38,386 nt of DNA from JAWLBY01 sp041687455. GTDB lineage: Bacteria; Pseudomonadota; Gammaproteobacteria; Xanthomonadales; Xanthomonadaceae. Numbering within the stretch: the stretch's first letter is position 1; each line of letters starts with the position of its first letter. Below the pieces are notes generated by a model, which saw only the letters and a program-made list of their open reading frames with translations, was not told the DNA's origin and did not search any database. This document shows positions 17,122 through 25,700 of this stretch, one piece after another. The stretch lies in assembly GCA_041687455.1 (NCBI GenBank), contig JAWLBY010000030.1, positions 1 through 38,386 of the forward strand, read 5' to 3'. The position numbers and the translations under genes are program-made.

Positions 17122-19911
17122 TCAGGCCGGCGCACGTTGCCTGCGCGACCGCTTCGCCGGCTTCGCCGCCGGCAGCAGCGAGGTCAGCGCCTGGTAGCGC
17201 TCGAACAGGAACGCCACCCGCTCGGCGTCGCTGCCGAGCTTCGGCGGCTTGCGGCCGGCCGCCTTCTCGGCGGCGCCATAGGCGGCGTCGACGGCGCGGT
17301 CGAGCGCCTGGTGGGCGCGGACCAGCGCCGGCGGCATCGTCAGCGGATCGTACAGATCGGCCAGCGTGCTGTCCGGGAACTGCGCGCGGGCATCGAGCAC
17401 GCCCTGCGCGGCGGCCTCGATCGCGGCGCGGTGTTTGTCTTCGAGCGGATCGGGCCACGGGAAGTTGTTGTAGACGATGTCCTTCGAATAACGGAAATCG
17501 CTCTTCAGCCTTCCGCAAGTGAAACGGACCCACGCCATGTGCATTCGGGAGCTCAGCACCCCGAAATGCAACGGCGCCGCATCCGGAATGGCGAATGCGC
17601 TGTCACCGACGATGTCGTCTCTACTGAAAAACCCGAAAGGAATGTACGCGCGGTTCTCCGAAGTATGACGCGGCACCAGGATGTAGTCGGACTTCGGCTG
17701 GGTGACCTGCCGGAACAGACTCGGATGCGGATAGTTCCGCGTGCTTGCGGCTTTGCTGGCCTTGCGGAATCGGGCGACCGCATCTACTCGCTCGCGGACG
17801 TTCGGCAATGCGTTGATCGCGGCGGGGCTGGCATCCACGAGCCAGAGCACCCATCGCTTCTCGCCGTGCAGGAACTCGTGCGCGCTGAGGAATGGCTTGA
17901 TAAAGCGAGCAGCGCCAGGTTCTGCCCGTAGCAATGCGTTCTTCTCGTCGTCGGTGAACAGGAAGTGGCCGCCGTCGGTCGGCTTGCTGCCGTACATCAT
18001 TTCCGGCACGCCGCACAGGTTCGTGACGCGATTCTGCAGCGTCAGCCACGGCGCATCCACGAGGTACGGGTTGATGGTCCCCGCTTCGACGGCATGCGGC
18101 TCGCCTTGTGGGGTGTCGTACTCGTAGATGGTTCTCGGCCGCACCGAGGTGCTGGAAAACCCGACAATAATGCAGTAGACCGCCGCCTTGCCCCGCGCCT
18201 CGTTGCTCCACCTGAAGGTGCGATGGGCAAAGTCAATCCTGAGCGCCGGATAGCGGGCCAGTGCACGCCACAGGATGCCGACTTGCTCACCTTGGGCGAT
18301 GGAGTTGGTGGACACGAAAGCACTCCGGATTGCCGGGTTCGCGGCCATCACCGTCGCCGCCTTTACGTACCACGCCGAGACGAAGTCAAGTACGCCAGCG
18401 GCCTTGGCGTCGCCGATCGCGGCGAGCATGTCGGCTTTCTGTTCCGCGGTTTGCAGATGGTGACCGATGAACGGCGGATTGCCGAGGATGTAGTTCAACT
18501 GCGCCGCCGGCACCACGTCGTTCCAGTCGATCCTGAGCGCATTGCCGTGCACGATCGTCGGCGCCTTGACCAGCGGCAGCCGGGCGAAGTACTCGCCGAA
18601 GCGTTCGGCGACCCGCAGGTTCATCTGGTGGTCCATCAGCCACAGCGCGACCTGCGCGATCTGCGCCGGGAATTCCTCGATCTCGATGCCGTAGAACTGG
18701 TCGACGTCGACCGCGACGTGTTCGGCGACGCGGGTGAACACGCTGGCCTGCCGCGCGTACAGCCGGTCGAGCAGTTCCAGTTCGAGCAGGCGCAGTTCGC
18801 GGTAGGCGATGACGAGGAAGTTGCCGCAGCCGCAGGCCGGATCGAGGAAGCGCAGGTTGGCGAGCCGGACGTGGAATGCCTTGAGCTTGCCCTCGTTGTG
18901 GCCGATGCGATCGAGTTCGGCGCGCAGCTCGTCGAGGAACAGCGGGCCGATCAGCTTCAGGATGTTCTTCTCGCTGGTGTAGTGCGCGCCGAGGTTGCGG
19001 CGGGCTTTGGCGTCCATCACCGACTGGAACATCGAGCCGAAGATCGCCGGGCTGATCCGGCTCCAGTCGAGCGCCGAGGCCTCGATCAGCAGTTGCCGCA
19101 TCGTCGCGTCGAACGCGGCCAGCGGCAGCGGCTCGGCGAACAGCCGGCCGTTGACGTAGGGGAACTCGGCGAGTTGCGCGTCGAGCGTCTTCTGGCGGCG
19201 GTCGGGCGCCGTGTCGAGGGTCTGGAACAGTTGCGCGAGCCACGGGCCGAGGTCGCTGCCGTCGGGCGCGGTGCGCTGGCCGATCAGTTCGTCGAAGGCC
19301 TGCCGCGGGAAGATGCCGGTGTCGTCGGCGAACAGGCAGAACAACAGCCGCACCAGCAGCACTTCCAGCGCATGGCCGCTGTAGCCGGCGGCCTTCAGGG
19401 CATCGTGCAGCCGGCCCATGCGCTCGGCGGCGACGATGTTGACCGGGTCTTCTTCCTTGAAGCTGCGCGCCTGGTAGCCGGCGATGAAGCCGAACCGGCG
19501 AACGTGCCGGTGCAGGTCGGCGAGGGCGAACTCGAACGGCGTCGCAGCGCCTTCGAGGTCGTAGAGCCGGAAGCGGGCGAAGTCGGAGACCAGCAGGTAG
19601 CGCGGCAGCTCGGCGTCGGTCAGGCCGTTGAAGTAGTCGCGGGCCTGCGCGTGCGCGCGCTCGAGGTCGCGGCCGCGCGACTTGTGCTCGATCAGCAGCA
19701 CGCCTTTCCACAACAGGTCGATGTAGCCGGAACGGCCGTCGAGCGTCTTGACCTTGCGTTCGAAGTTGGCGACCCGCCGGCGGCTGATGCCGAACACGTC
19801 GAAGAAGCCATCCCAGAACGATTTCGCCTCGGCGTGCTCGGATGCCTCGTCGGCCCACTCGCGGGAAAACCGCAGTGCGCGGTCCTTGATCTCGTTCCAG
19901 CTCAGCGGCAT
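17122..19911 (-). CDS. MmeI-type single-chain restriction-modification enzyme
   Basis: A 929-residue polypeptide with nuclease, methyltransferase and target recognition in one chain, as in MmeI (Type IIL/IIG). The N terminus holds the nuclease motif D65-x9-E75-x-K77, the same spacing as MmeI. Then come the methyltransferase motifs: G-A-H-Y-T-S (308-313), D-P-A-C-G-C-G-N-F (357-365) for S-adenosylmethionine, and the adenine motif N478-P-P-F. The target-recognition region follows (about 600-800), with F-P-W-P-D-P near its end. Such enzymes usually methylate adenine on one strand and cut about 20 bases away. ATG 19911 matches the family start. The target region has lower GC than the rest, as expected for exchangeable specificity. 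Its specificity cannot be read from sequence alone. Confidence 0.93.
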   Translation of the reverse strand: MPLSWNEIKDRALRFSREWADEASEHAEAKSFWDGFFDVFGISRRRVANFERKVKTLDGRSGYIDLLWKGVLLIEHKSRGRDLERAHAQARDYFNGLTDAELPRYLLVSDFARFRLYDLEGAATPFEFALADLHRHVRRFGFIAGYQARSFKEEDPVNIVAAERMGRLHDALKAAGYSGHALEVLLVRLLFCLFADDTGIFPRQAFDELIGQRTAPDGSDLGPWLAQLFQTLDTAPDRRQKTLDAQLAEFPYVNGRLFAEPLPLAAFDATMRQLLIEASALDWSRISPAIFGSMFQSVMDAKARRNLGAHYTSEKNILKLIGPLFLDELRAELDRIGHNEGKLKAFHVRLANLRFLDPACGCGNFLVIAYRELRLLELELLDRLYARQASVFTRVAEHVAVDVDQFYGIEIEEFPAQIAQVALWLMDHQMNLRVAERFGEYFARLPLVKAPTIVHGNALRIDWNDVVPAAQLNYILGNPPFIGHHLQTAEQKADMLAAIGDAKAAGVLDFVSAWYVKAATVMAANPAIRSAFVSTNSIAQGEQVGILWRALARYPALRIDFAHRTFRWSNEARGKAAVYCIIVGFSSTSVRPRTIYEYDTPQGEPHAVEAGTINPYLVDAPWLTLQNRVTNLCGVPEMMYGSKPTDGGHFLFTDDEKNALLRAEPGAARFIKPFLSAHEFLHGEKRWVLWLVDASPAAINALPNVRERVDAVARFRKASKAASTRNYPHPSLFRQVTQPKSDYILVPRHTSENRAYIPFGFFSRDDIVGDSAFAIPDAAPLHFGVLSSRMHMAWVRFTCGRLKSDFRYSKDIVYNNFPWPDPLEDKHRAAIEAAAQGVLDARAQFPDSTLADLYDPLTMPPALVRAHQALDRAVDAAYGAAEKAAGRKPPKLGSDAERVAFLFERYQALTSLLPAAKPAKRSRRQRAPA

Positions 19912-19947
19912 GCGGCAGCTTCCGTGTCGGTCCCGGCCGAAGCATAG

Positions 19948-20090
19948 ACGACCCGGCACGGCGCTCGGCTCATCCGCGCACAGCGCGGCCACCGCAGCCC
20001 GCGGGGCCAGGTGCGCGCCAAGGCGTGGTTCTGGCTCGCGCACGGCGGCTCCGACAGCGCGATCGAGCTGCTCGACGAGGCGCTGCAGTA
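19948..20090 (+). pseudogene. Degraded C-terminal end of a HEAT-repeat-like gene
   Basis: This frame, open from a TAG at 19945, ends in G-Q-V-R-A-K-A-W-F-W-L-A-H-G-G-S-D-S-A-I-E-L-L-D-E-A-L-Q and a stop at 20088-20090. That tail resembles the last HEAT repeat of bacterial HEAT-repeat proteins (V-R-x-x-A-L-F-W-L-x-x pattern). There is no start codon with a ribosome binding site and no upstream homologous part; the restriction gene begins immediately to the left. Most simply it is the leftover of a gene cut by insertion of the restriction gene. The evidence is short, so confidence is limited. Confidence 0.35.
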
Positions 20091-20148
20091 GCGGCGTACG
20101 GCTTGCTGCCCGATCGCGTCGGGTCGGGCTGGGGCGGATCGCTCGAGC

Positions 20149-20402
20149 GCAGGTCCTGGGGCACGACGATCGCGGGATCGTGTGCGATGTCGCTTCGCTC
20201 GCCCCCTCTCCCCAACCCCTCTCCCGCGAGGGGAGAGGGGCAACGCGCTTGCCGGCGACGCTGCGTTCACCCCCAACCCTCTCCCGCGAGGGGAGAGGGG
20301 CAACGCGCTTACCGGCGACGCCGCGATCACTCCCAACCCCTCTCCCACGAGGGGAGATGGGCTCGGAGCGATCGTTTGCCGGTGAGGTAGACGGGGGTCC
20401 GA
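20149..20402. repeat. Tandem hairpin repeat array, left of gap
   Basis: Three units carry the hairpin CCCTCTCCC-(G/A)CGA-GGGGAGAGGG at about 20216-20240, 20277-20300 and 20337-20361, with a period of 60-61 bases and the linker CAACGCGCTT(G/A)CCGGCGACG between the first two. The segment 20149-20240 recurs at 20647-20738 with four differences. Confidence 0.85.
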
Positions 20403-20482
20403 TCCGAAGCCCGTCTCCGCTCGACGAACGGCGTTGCGGTGCCCAGCGGGCATGGCGTTGCGGGACGCAGATCCTGGGGCAC
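20403..20482. repeat. 80-bp direct repeat, copy left of the gap
   Basis: Identical over 80 bases to 20583-20662 on the other side of the N run; it abuts the gap exactly. Probably the same physical sequence seen at two contig ends. Confidence 0.9.
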
Positions 20483-20582
20483 NNNNNNNNNNNNNNNNNN
20501 NNNNNNNNNNNNNNNNNNNNNNNNNNNNNNNNNNNNNNNNNNNNNNNNNNNNNNNNNNNNNNNNNNNNNNNNNNNNNNNNNN
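20483..20582. other. Assembly gap (100 N)
   Basis: Exactly 100 undetermined bases, a default gap size, so the true distance is unknown. It sits inside a repeat array. Confidence 0.99.
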
Positions 20583-20738
20583 TCCGAAGCCCGTCTCCGC
20601 TCGACGAACGGCGTTGCGGTGCCCAGCGGGCATGGCGTTGCGGGACGCAGATCCTGGGGCACAACGATCGCGGGATCGTGTGTGATGTCGCTTCGCTCGC
20701 CCCCTCTCCCCAACCCCTCTCCCACGAGGGGAGAGGGG
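20583..20738. repeat. Repeat array, right of gap
   Basis: Begins with the second 80-bp copy (20583-20662) and continues into one more hairpin unit at 20714-20738. The segment after it (to about 20777) again matches the tail following the left array, so the same module order is repeated. Confidence 0.85.
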
Positions 20739-20806
20739 CTCGGAGCGATCGTTTGCCGGTGCGGTAAACGGGGGCCCCGCCGAATGCAGGCTCTACCGCG
20801 CTGCGG

Positions 20807-20812
20807 TATGCT
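20807..20812 (+). promoter_or_regulatory. Putative -10 box for ppa
   Basis: TATGCT lies 40 bases upstream of ATG 20853, downstream of the repeats. No clear -35 box. Confidence 0.35.
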
Positions 20813-20852
20813 CCGCGCCCCGATTTTTGCGCTGCAACAAGGAATTTGCTCG

Positions 20853-21401
20853 ATGGGCCTCGACCTCGTCCCCGCCGGCCGCGATCTGCCGAATGAAATC
20901 AACGTCATCATCGAAATCCCGAAGGATGCCGAGCCGGTCAAGTACGAGGTCGACAAGGCGACCGGGGCGATCTTCGTCGATCGCATCCTGTCGACGCCGA
21001 TGCGCTATCCGTGCAACTACGGCTACGTGCCGCACACGCTGTGCGGTGACGGCGATCCGGTCGACGTGCTGGTGATCCTGCCGCTGCCGCTGATCCCGGG
21101 CTCGGTGATCCGCTGCCGGCCGGTCGGTGTGCTGCGCATGAGCGACGAGGCCGGTTCCGACGAGAAGCTGCTGGCGGTGCCGGTCGACAAGGTGTTCGCC
21201 GGCTACGGCCACATCCAGGACATCGGGCAGGTGTCCGGCCACTGGCTGGAACGGATCGGCCACTTCTTCGAGCACTACAAGGATCTCGAGAAGGGCAAGT
21301 GGGTCAAGCTGGAAGGCTGGGGCGGCGCCGATGAAGCGCGCACGATCCTGCAGCAGTCGGTCGAGCGCTACGAACAGGCGCCGAGCAAGCCGAACTTCTG
21401 A
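20853..21401 (+). CDS. ppa: Soluble inorganic pyrophosphatase (family I)
   Basis: Hydrolyses PPi to phosphate in the cytoplasm, pulling biosynthetic reactions forward. The 182-residue product has the family I layout: I-I-E-I-P near residue 20, Y-E-V-D-K, R-Y-P-C-N-Y-G-Y-V-P-H-T, the metal-binding signature D-G-D-P-V-D-V-L-V-I, D-E-K-L-L-A-V-P-V, and F-F-E-H-Y-K-D-L-E near the end. ATG 20853 follows AAGGA at a slightly long distance. With hppA and pfp in the same region, the cell appears able to choose between wasting, storing and using PPi; how that is balanced cannot be read here. Confidence 0.97.
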   Translation: MGLDLVPAGRDLPNEINVIIEIPKDAEPVKYEVDKATGAIFVDRILSTPMRYPCNYGYVPHTLCGDGDPVDVLVILPLPLIPGSVIRCRPVGVLRMSDEAGSDEKLLAVPVDKVFAGYGHIQDIGQVSGHWLERIGHFFEHYKDLEKGKWVKLEGWGGADEARTILQQSVERYEQAPSKPNF

Positions 21402-21463
21402 CAGCCGTCGGTGTGGGCCGATCGGGGGTTACCCGTGCCGCGCCCGCTGAGCTAGGCTAGCGA

Positions 21464-21485
21464 GCGGGCGCACTGAAGCGCCCGC
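21464..21485 (+). terminator. Hairpin between ppa and the HDOD gene
   Basis: GCGGGCGC-ACTGAA-GCGCCCGC is a perfect 8-bp stem with a 6-base loop, 63 bases after the ppa stop. No T-tract follows, so it may be an attenuator or a Rho-independent terminator of low strength. Confidence 0.5.
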
Positions 21486-21530
21486 CGCACGGCGGCGTGG
21501 CCGCCTGAGTGACGATCCGGGGGTGGAAAC

Positions 21531-22634
21531 GTGTTCGTTCTGATCATAGGTCGCGATGCCGGTCTGGACGGTGGCGTCGAGCAGGCGCTGGCGGATCTCG
21601 GGGTCGACTGGACGATCACCTGCGTCGCCGATGCGACCAGCGCGCTGGCGCATGCGCAGTCCAACCCGGTCGATGTCGCGGTGTGTGAACTGCGTCCGAT
21701 CGGGATGGAGGGGACCGCGCTGCTGGAGCGGATCCGCAGCCATCATCCGGAAGCGGCGCGGATCCTGCTGCTCGACGAGAACGAGGAATCGCAGGCGATG
21801 CGCGCGCTCGGTACCGCGCACCGGTTGCTGAACAAGCCGCTGCGGGCAGAGGAACTGCTCGAAGCGGTCGAGGGCATCGTCGAACTGCGTGAACTGCTGA
21901 CGTCGCCGGCGCTGCAGGCCGCGGTCGGCAGGATCGACAAGCTGCCGCCGCCGCCCAAGCTCTACCTCGCGCTGACCCGGGCGCTGGACGATCCGGATGT
22001 GTCGCCGGCCTCGCTGGCCGACCTGATCCAGCAGGATCCGGCGATGGCGGCGAAGGTGCTGCGGCTGTGCAATTCGGCGTATTTCTCCGGCGGTCGGACC
22101 ATTTCCGATGTCCGCACCGCGGTGATCCGGCTCGGCCAGCAGGTGCTGCGGCGGATGGTGCTGGCGACCGAAGTGTTCTCCGACGCCGGCACCAGCGGCG
22201 TCGACCGCGATGCGATGCGCAAGCGCGCGATGCTGTCGTCGCAACTGGCCGGCAAGCTGATCGGCTCCTCCAGCGCCGAACTCGCATCGACGTCGGCGCT
22301 GCTGGCCGAAGTGGGCCTGCTGTTGCCGGGCATCGAACTGCCGGATGAGCACGGCAACACGAGCGGCGACGGTCCGCACTACGCCGAGGCCGGCGCCTAC
22401 CTGCTCGGCATGTGGGGCCTGCCGATGCCGATCGTCGAGGCGGTCGCCAGCCACCACCAGCCGCGCCGCGCCAAGGCGCGCGGCTTCTGGATCGGCGGTG
22501 CCGTGCATGTCGCCCGCGCACTGATCGCCGAACAGCCGATCGACGAGACCTATCTCGCCTCGGTCGGTGTGCTCGACAAGCTGCCGGCCTGGCGCAAGAT
22601 GGCCGAGGATCTGCTCGCCGCCGAACCGGCCTGA
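21531..22634 (+). CDS. Receiver-like/HDOD signalling protein
   Basis: A 367-residue protein with an N-terminal receiver-like domain (1-120) and a HDOD domain (about 130-330: L-P-P-P-P-K-L-Y, L-I-Q-Q-D-P-A-M-A-A-K-V-L-R-L-C-N-S-A-Y-F, A-V-I-R-L-G, and later V-A-S-H-H-Q-P). The receiver lacks the phosphoacceptor aspartate: the D-M-R-M-P-G-M-D-G equivalent reads E53-L-R-P-I-G-M-E-G, and the N-terminal acidic pair is reduced to one aspartate, while the K102-P pair is kept. It may be locked in an active-like state or be phosphorylation-independent. HDOD proteins act in signalling, but the output is unknown. GTG 21531 has GGTGGA upstream. It follows ppa on the same strand. Confidence 0.88.
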   Translation: MFVLIIGRDAGLDGGVEQALADLGVDWTITCVADATSALAHAQSNPVDVAVCELRPIGMEGTALLERIRSHHPEAARILLLDENEESQAMRALGTAHRLLNKPLRAEELLEAVEGIVELRELLTSPALQAAVGRIDKLPPPPKLYLALTRALDDPDVSPASLADLIQQDPAMAAKVLRLCNSAYFSGGRTISDVRTAVIRLGQQVLRRMVLATEVFSDAGTSGVDRDAMRKRAMLSSQLAGKLIGSSSAELASTSALLAEVGLLLPGIELPDEHGNTSGDGPHYAEAGAYLLGMWGLPMPIVEAVASHHQPRRAKARGFWIGGAVHVARALIAEQPIDETYLASVGVLDKLPAWRKMAEDLLAAEPA

Positions 22635-22736
22635 TCGCCGGCACGGCCGACACCTCCGGCGTCGCGCTCCGCTGCGCGATCCGCGGGCGTGCGCCGCGCC
22701 GTCATCCAACCCGGGCCGCGACGCCCGCTGACGCCG

Positions 22737-25700
22737 TCAACGCGGCTCGCGCAGGAACCGCGCCAGTGACGGGGTCGGTTCGCTGCGGGTTTCGAGTTCC
22801 GCGGCGATGTCGACGAACCCGCGCATGACCGCGATGTCCTGCGGCCGGCGGTTGAGCTGATCGCGCGCCTCGCGGTCGGCACCGGCCACCAGCAGCCGCC
22901 GGACCGCCCGGACCTGGCCGTGCAGTGCCGCCAGATGCAGCGGCGTGAAGCCGCGGCCGTCGCGAACATCGAGATCGAGCTGACGCGCCAGCAGCAGTTC
23001 GAGCTGCGCGGCCAGCGTGTCTTCGTCGCGCAGGCTGCCGGGCTCGCAACGCGCGCCGAGCAACAGCGCGAGTGGCGACAGCCCGGCCGCGCTGCGCAGA
23101 TCGGGGTCGGCGCCGGCGCCGAGCAACACCTGCCACAACAGGCTGGCGCGACTGCGGTCCTGCGCGGTCGCGCCCCACTGCGCGAGCATGTGGGTCGCCG
23201 CCTGGCCCTGATCGTCGACATGGCCGACGTCGGCGCCGGCCCCGATCAAACGCTGCATCGGTTCCGGCCAGCCGAGCCCGGCAGCGACCATCAGCGGCGT
23301 GATGCCGCCCGGCAGCGGCTGGTCGACCGGCACTCCGGCCGCGATCAACCGCTCGACGATCGCGGTCTGCCGGGTGCTGACCGCCGCACTGAGACAGGTG
23401 GCGCCGGACAGCGCCGGCAGCAGCGGGTCGGCGCCGGCGGTCAGCAGCCGGTCGACCACCGCCTGTTGGCCGTTGCCGCAGGCACGCAGCAGCGCAGTCG
23501 CGCCCTGCCCGTCGCGGGCGTCGAGCGGCAGGCCGAGCGCCAGCAACCGCTCGACCGCGGCAACATCGCCGACCGCCGCGGCAGCGACCAGGTCGGCGTC
23601 GCGCAGCGGGCGCCGCGGCAACGGCCAGGGACCGCTCCAGTCCAGCCACTCGGCCAGTGCATGGTCGCTGGCGGCCAGCGCCAGTCCGAGCGGCGTGGTG
23701 CCGCTGGCATCGCGGCGGTCGGGCTGCGCGCCGGCGGCGAGTAACGGGCGGATCAGCGCCGGTTCGCGCTGCATGCAAGCCAGATGCAACGCACTGCGGC
23801 CACGGCGGTCGGTGGTTTCCGGATCGACGCCGCGCGCCAGCAGCGCGGCCAGCAGCCGGCTCCAGCCGAGCCGGACCGCGAGCAACAGCGGCCGCTCGCC
23901 CTGCTCGGCGCCAAATGGATCGGCGCCCTGTTCGAGCAGCGTCAGCGCGAACCGCTCGGCCGCAGCCGAGTCGCCGCCGCTGCGTGTGCTGGCGTGCAGC
24001 AGTCGCGCCAGCGTGCCGGAACCGGCGATCGGCAACCCGCGTTCGAGCAGCGCCTGCAACGCGCCGAGCGCCGGCCGTGCGAGCAACCGCTGCTGCAAGG
24101 CAGCGATCGCATGCGGGTCGGCCTGCGCGGCGATCGCGGCGGCGAGGCGCTGCCGCAGCGCGGCCGGTCGCGCGTCGGGCAATTGCTCGAACGCGGCCAG
24201 CAGGCGCTCCGGACCGTCGGCCGGCGGCACCCGCAGCAGCGCGTCGAGCCGGCCGAGATCGGCATCGGCCAGCGCGTCGGCCAGTCGCTCCGGCCAGTGC
24301 GCGGCGTCGTCCGGCGAGATCGTCAGCTCGGCACCGGGCAGGTGGTCGAACAGGCTGGCCGGCAGCGGCCGGTCCGGATCGAGCACCGCGACCAGTGGCC
24401 AGCGGCCGGCCGCGATCGCGCAGTCGAGCGCGCTGCGCCCGTCCAGCGCCGGCTGCGTCGGATCGGCACCGAGTTCGAGCAAGAGCGCCACCGTTTCGGC
24501 ATCGGCCGAGCTCGACTGGCAGGCAACCAGCAGCGCGCTGCGACCGTTGCCGTCGACTGCGCGCGGGTCGGGTCGTGCGGCGACGAGTCGCCGCAGCACC
24601 GGATTGGCGCCGGCCCGGGCCGCCTCGTGCAGCGGCGTGACACCGTGCTCATCGGCGGCGCCGGCCTCGGCACCGGCCGCCAGCAACGCATCGACGATCT
24701 GCAGGTTGCCGGCCAGGCAGGCATTCATCAGCGCGGTGCGGCCGAGCCGGCCACGGGCATCGACCTTGGCCTTGTGCTTGAGCAGCAATTGCACGCCGGC
24801 CGGATCGTCGTCGCCGGCCGCCGCGGCAAGCAGCACCGGCTGGCCCCCGGCCGGATCCGGGCGTGCCTTGCGTTCGAGCAGGAAGCGGGCCAGCCGCCAG
24901 TTGCCGGCGCCGCAGGCGACCCCGAGCGGCGAGAAGCCGTCGCGATTCAGTGCCTCGAGCGGCGCGCCGGCGTCTAGCAGCAAGGCGGCAATGTCGGGTT
25001 CGCCGGTCAACGCGGCGAAATGCAGCGCGGTGCGGCCGTCGGCATCGGTCGCACGCGGGTCAGCGCCATTCGCGAGCAGGGTCGTCACCGCGTCGGTACG
25101 TCCGCGCAGGCTGTCGCGGGTCGCGGCCAGCAGCGGCGTCAGCCCGGCATGCCGACGATTGACGTCGACGCCGCGCTCGATCAGTGCCCGCAGCAGCCGG
25201 GTGTCGCCGAGCAGCGCGGCGAGCATCGGCAGGCTGCGCTGGTCGCGCTCGCCAGCGGCCGGCAATGCATGCGGGTCGGCACCGGCTTCGAGCTGCGCCA
25301 GTGCGACGTCGATGCGACCGCTGCGGGCGGCGCGGTACAACGCCGCAGTCGGCGGCATCGGCACGGCCGCCGCGGTCGGCATTCCGCTGCTCTCCGGCAC
25401 CGGCTCGCGCGCCGGCGGCTTCGGCAATTCCGGAATCGGTGTCTGGGCCGAGGCCAGTCGCGCCGGCTCGATCAGAGCCAGCAGCACGAAGGCGAGGAAC
25501 GGCAGCAGGACTGCCCAGCCGATCGTCAGCGCCAGCCGCAGCGCCGGCTCGAGCAGGCCGCCGGCCAGGCCGACCAGCAGCGCGCCGCCGAGCAGCAGCA
25601 GCCAGGCCAGCGAGCCCAGCACCGAACGACTCGCCGACGGGTCGGCAGCGACCAGCTCGCCGGCCTGCTGCAGGCTGCGACGCGCCAGCGCGACGCTGCC

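Noticed and set aside
20216..20361. CRISPR-like array
   Set aside because: Units are near-identical through the linkers, with no unique spacers and no cas genes, so they are tandem hairpin repeats.
19965..20664. N-terminal extension of the restriction enzyme across the gap
   Set aside because: It reads through repeats and N; the family start is ATG 19911.
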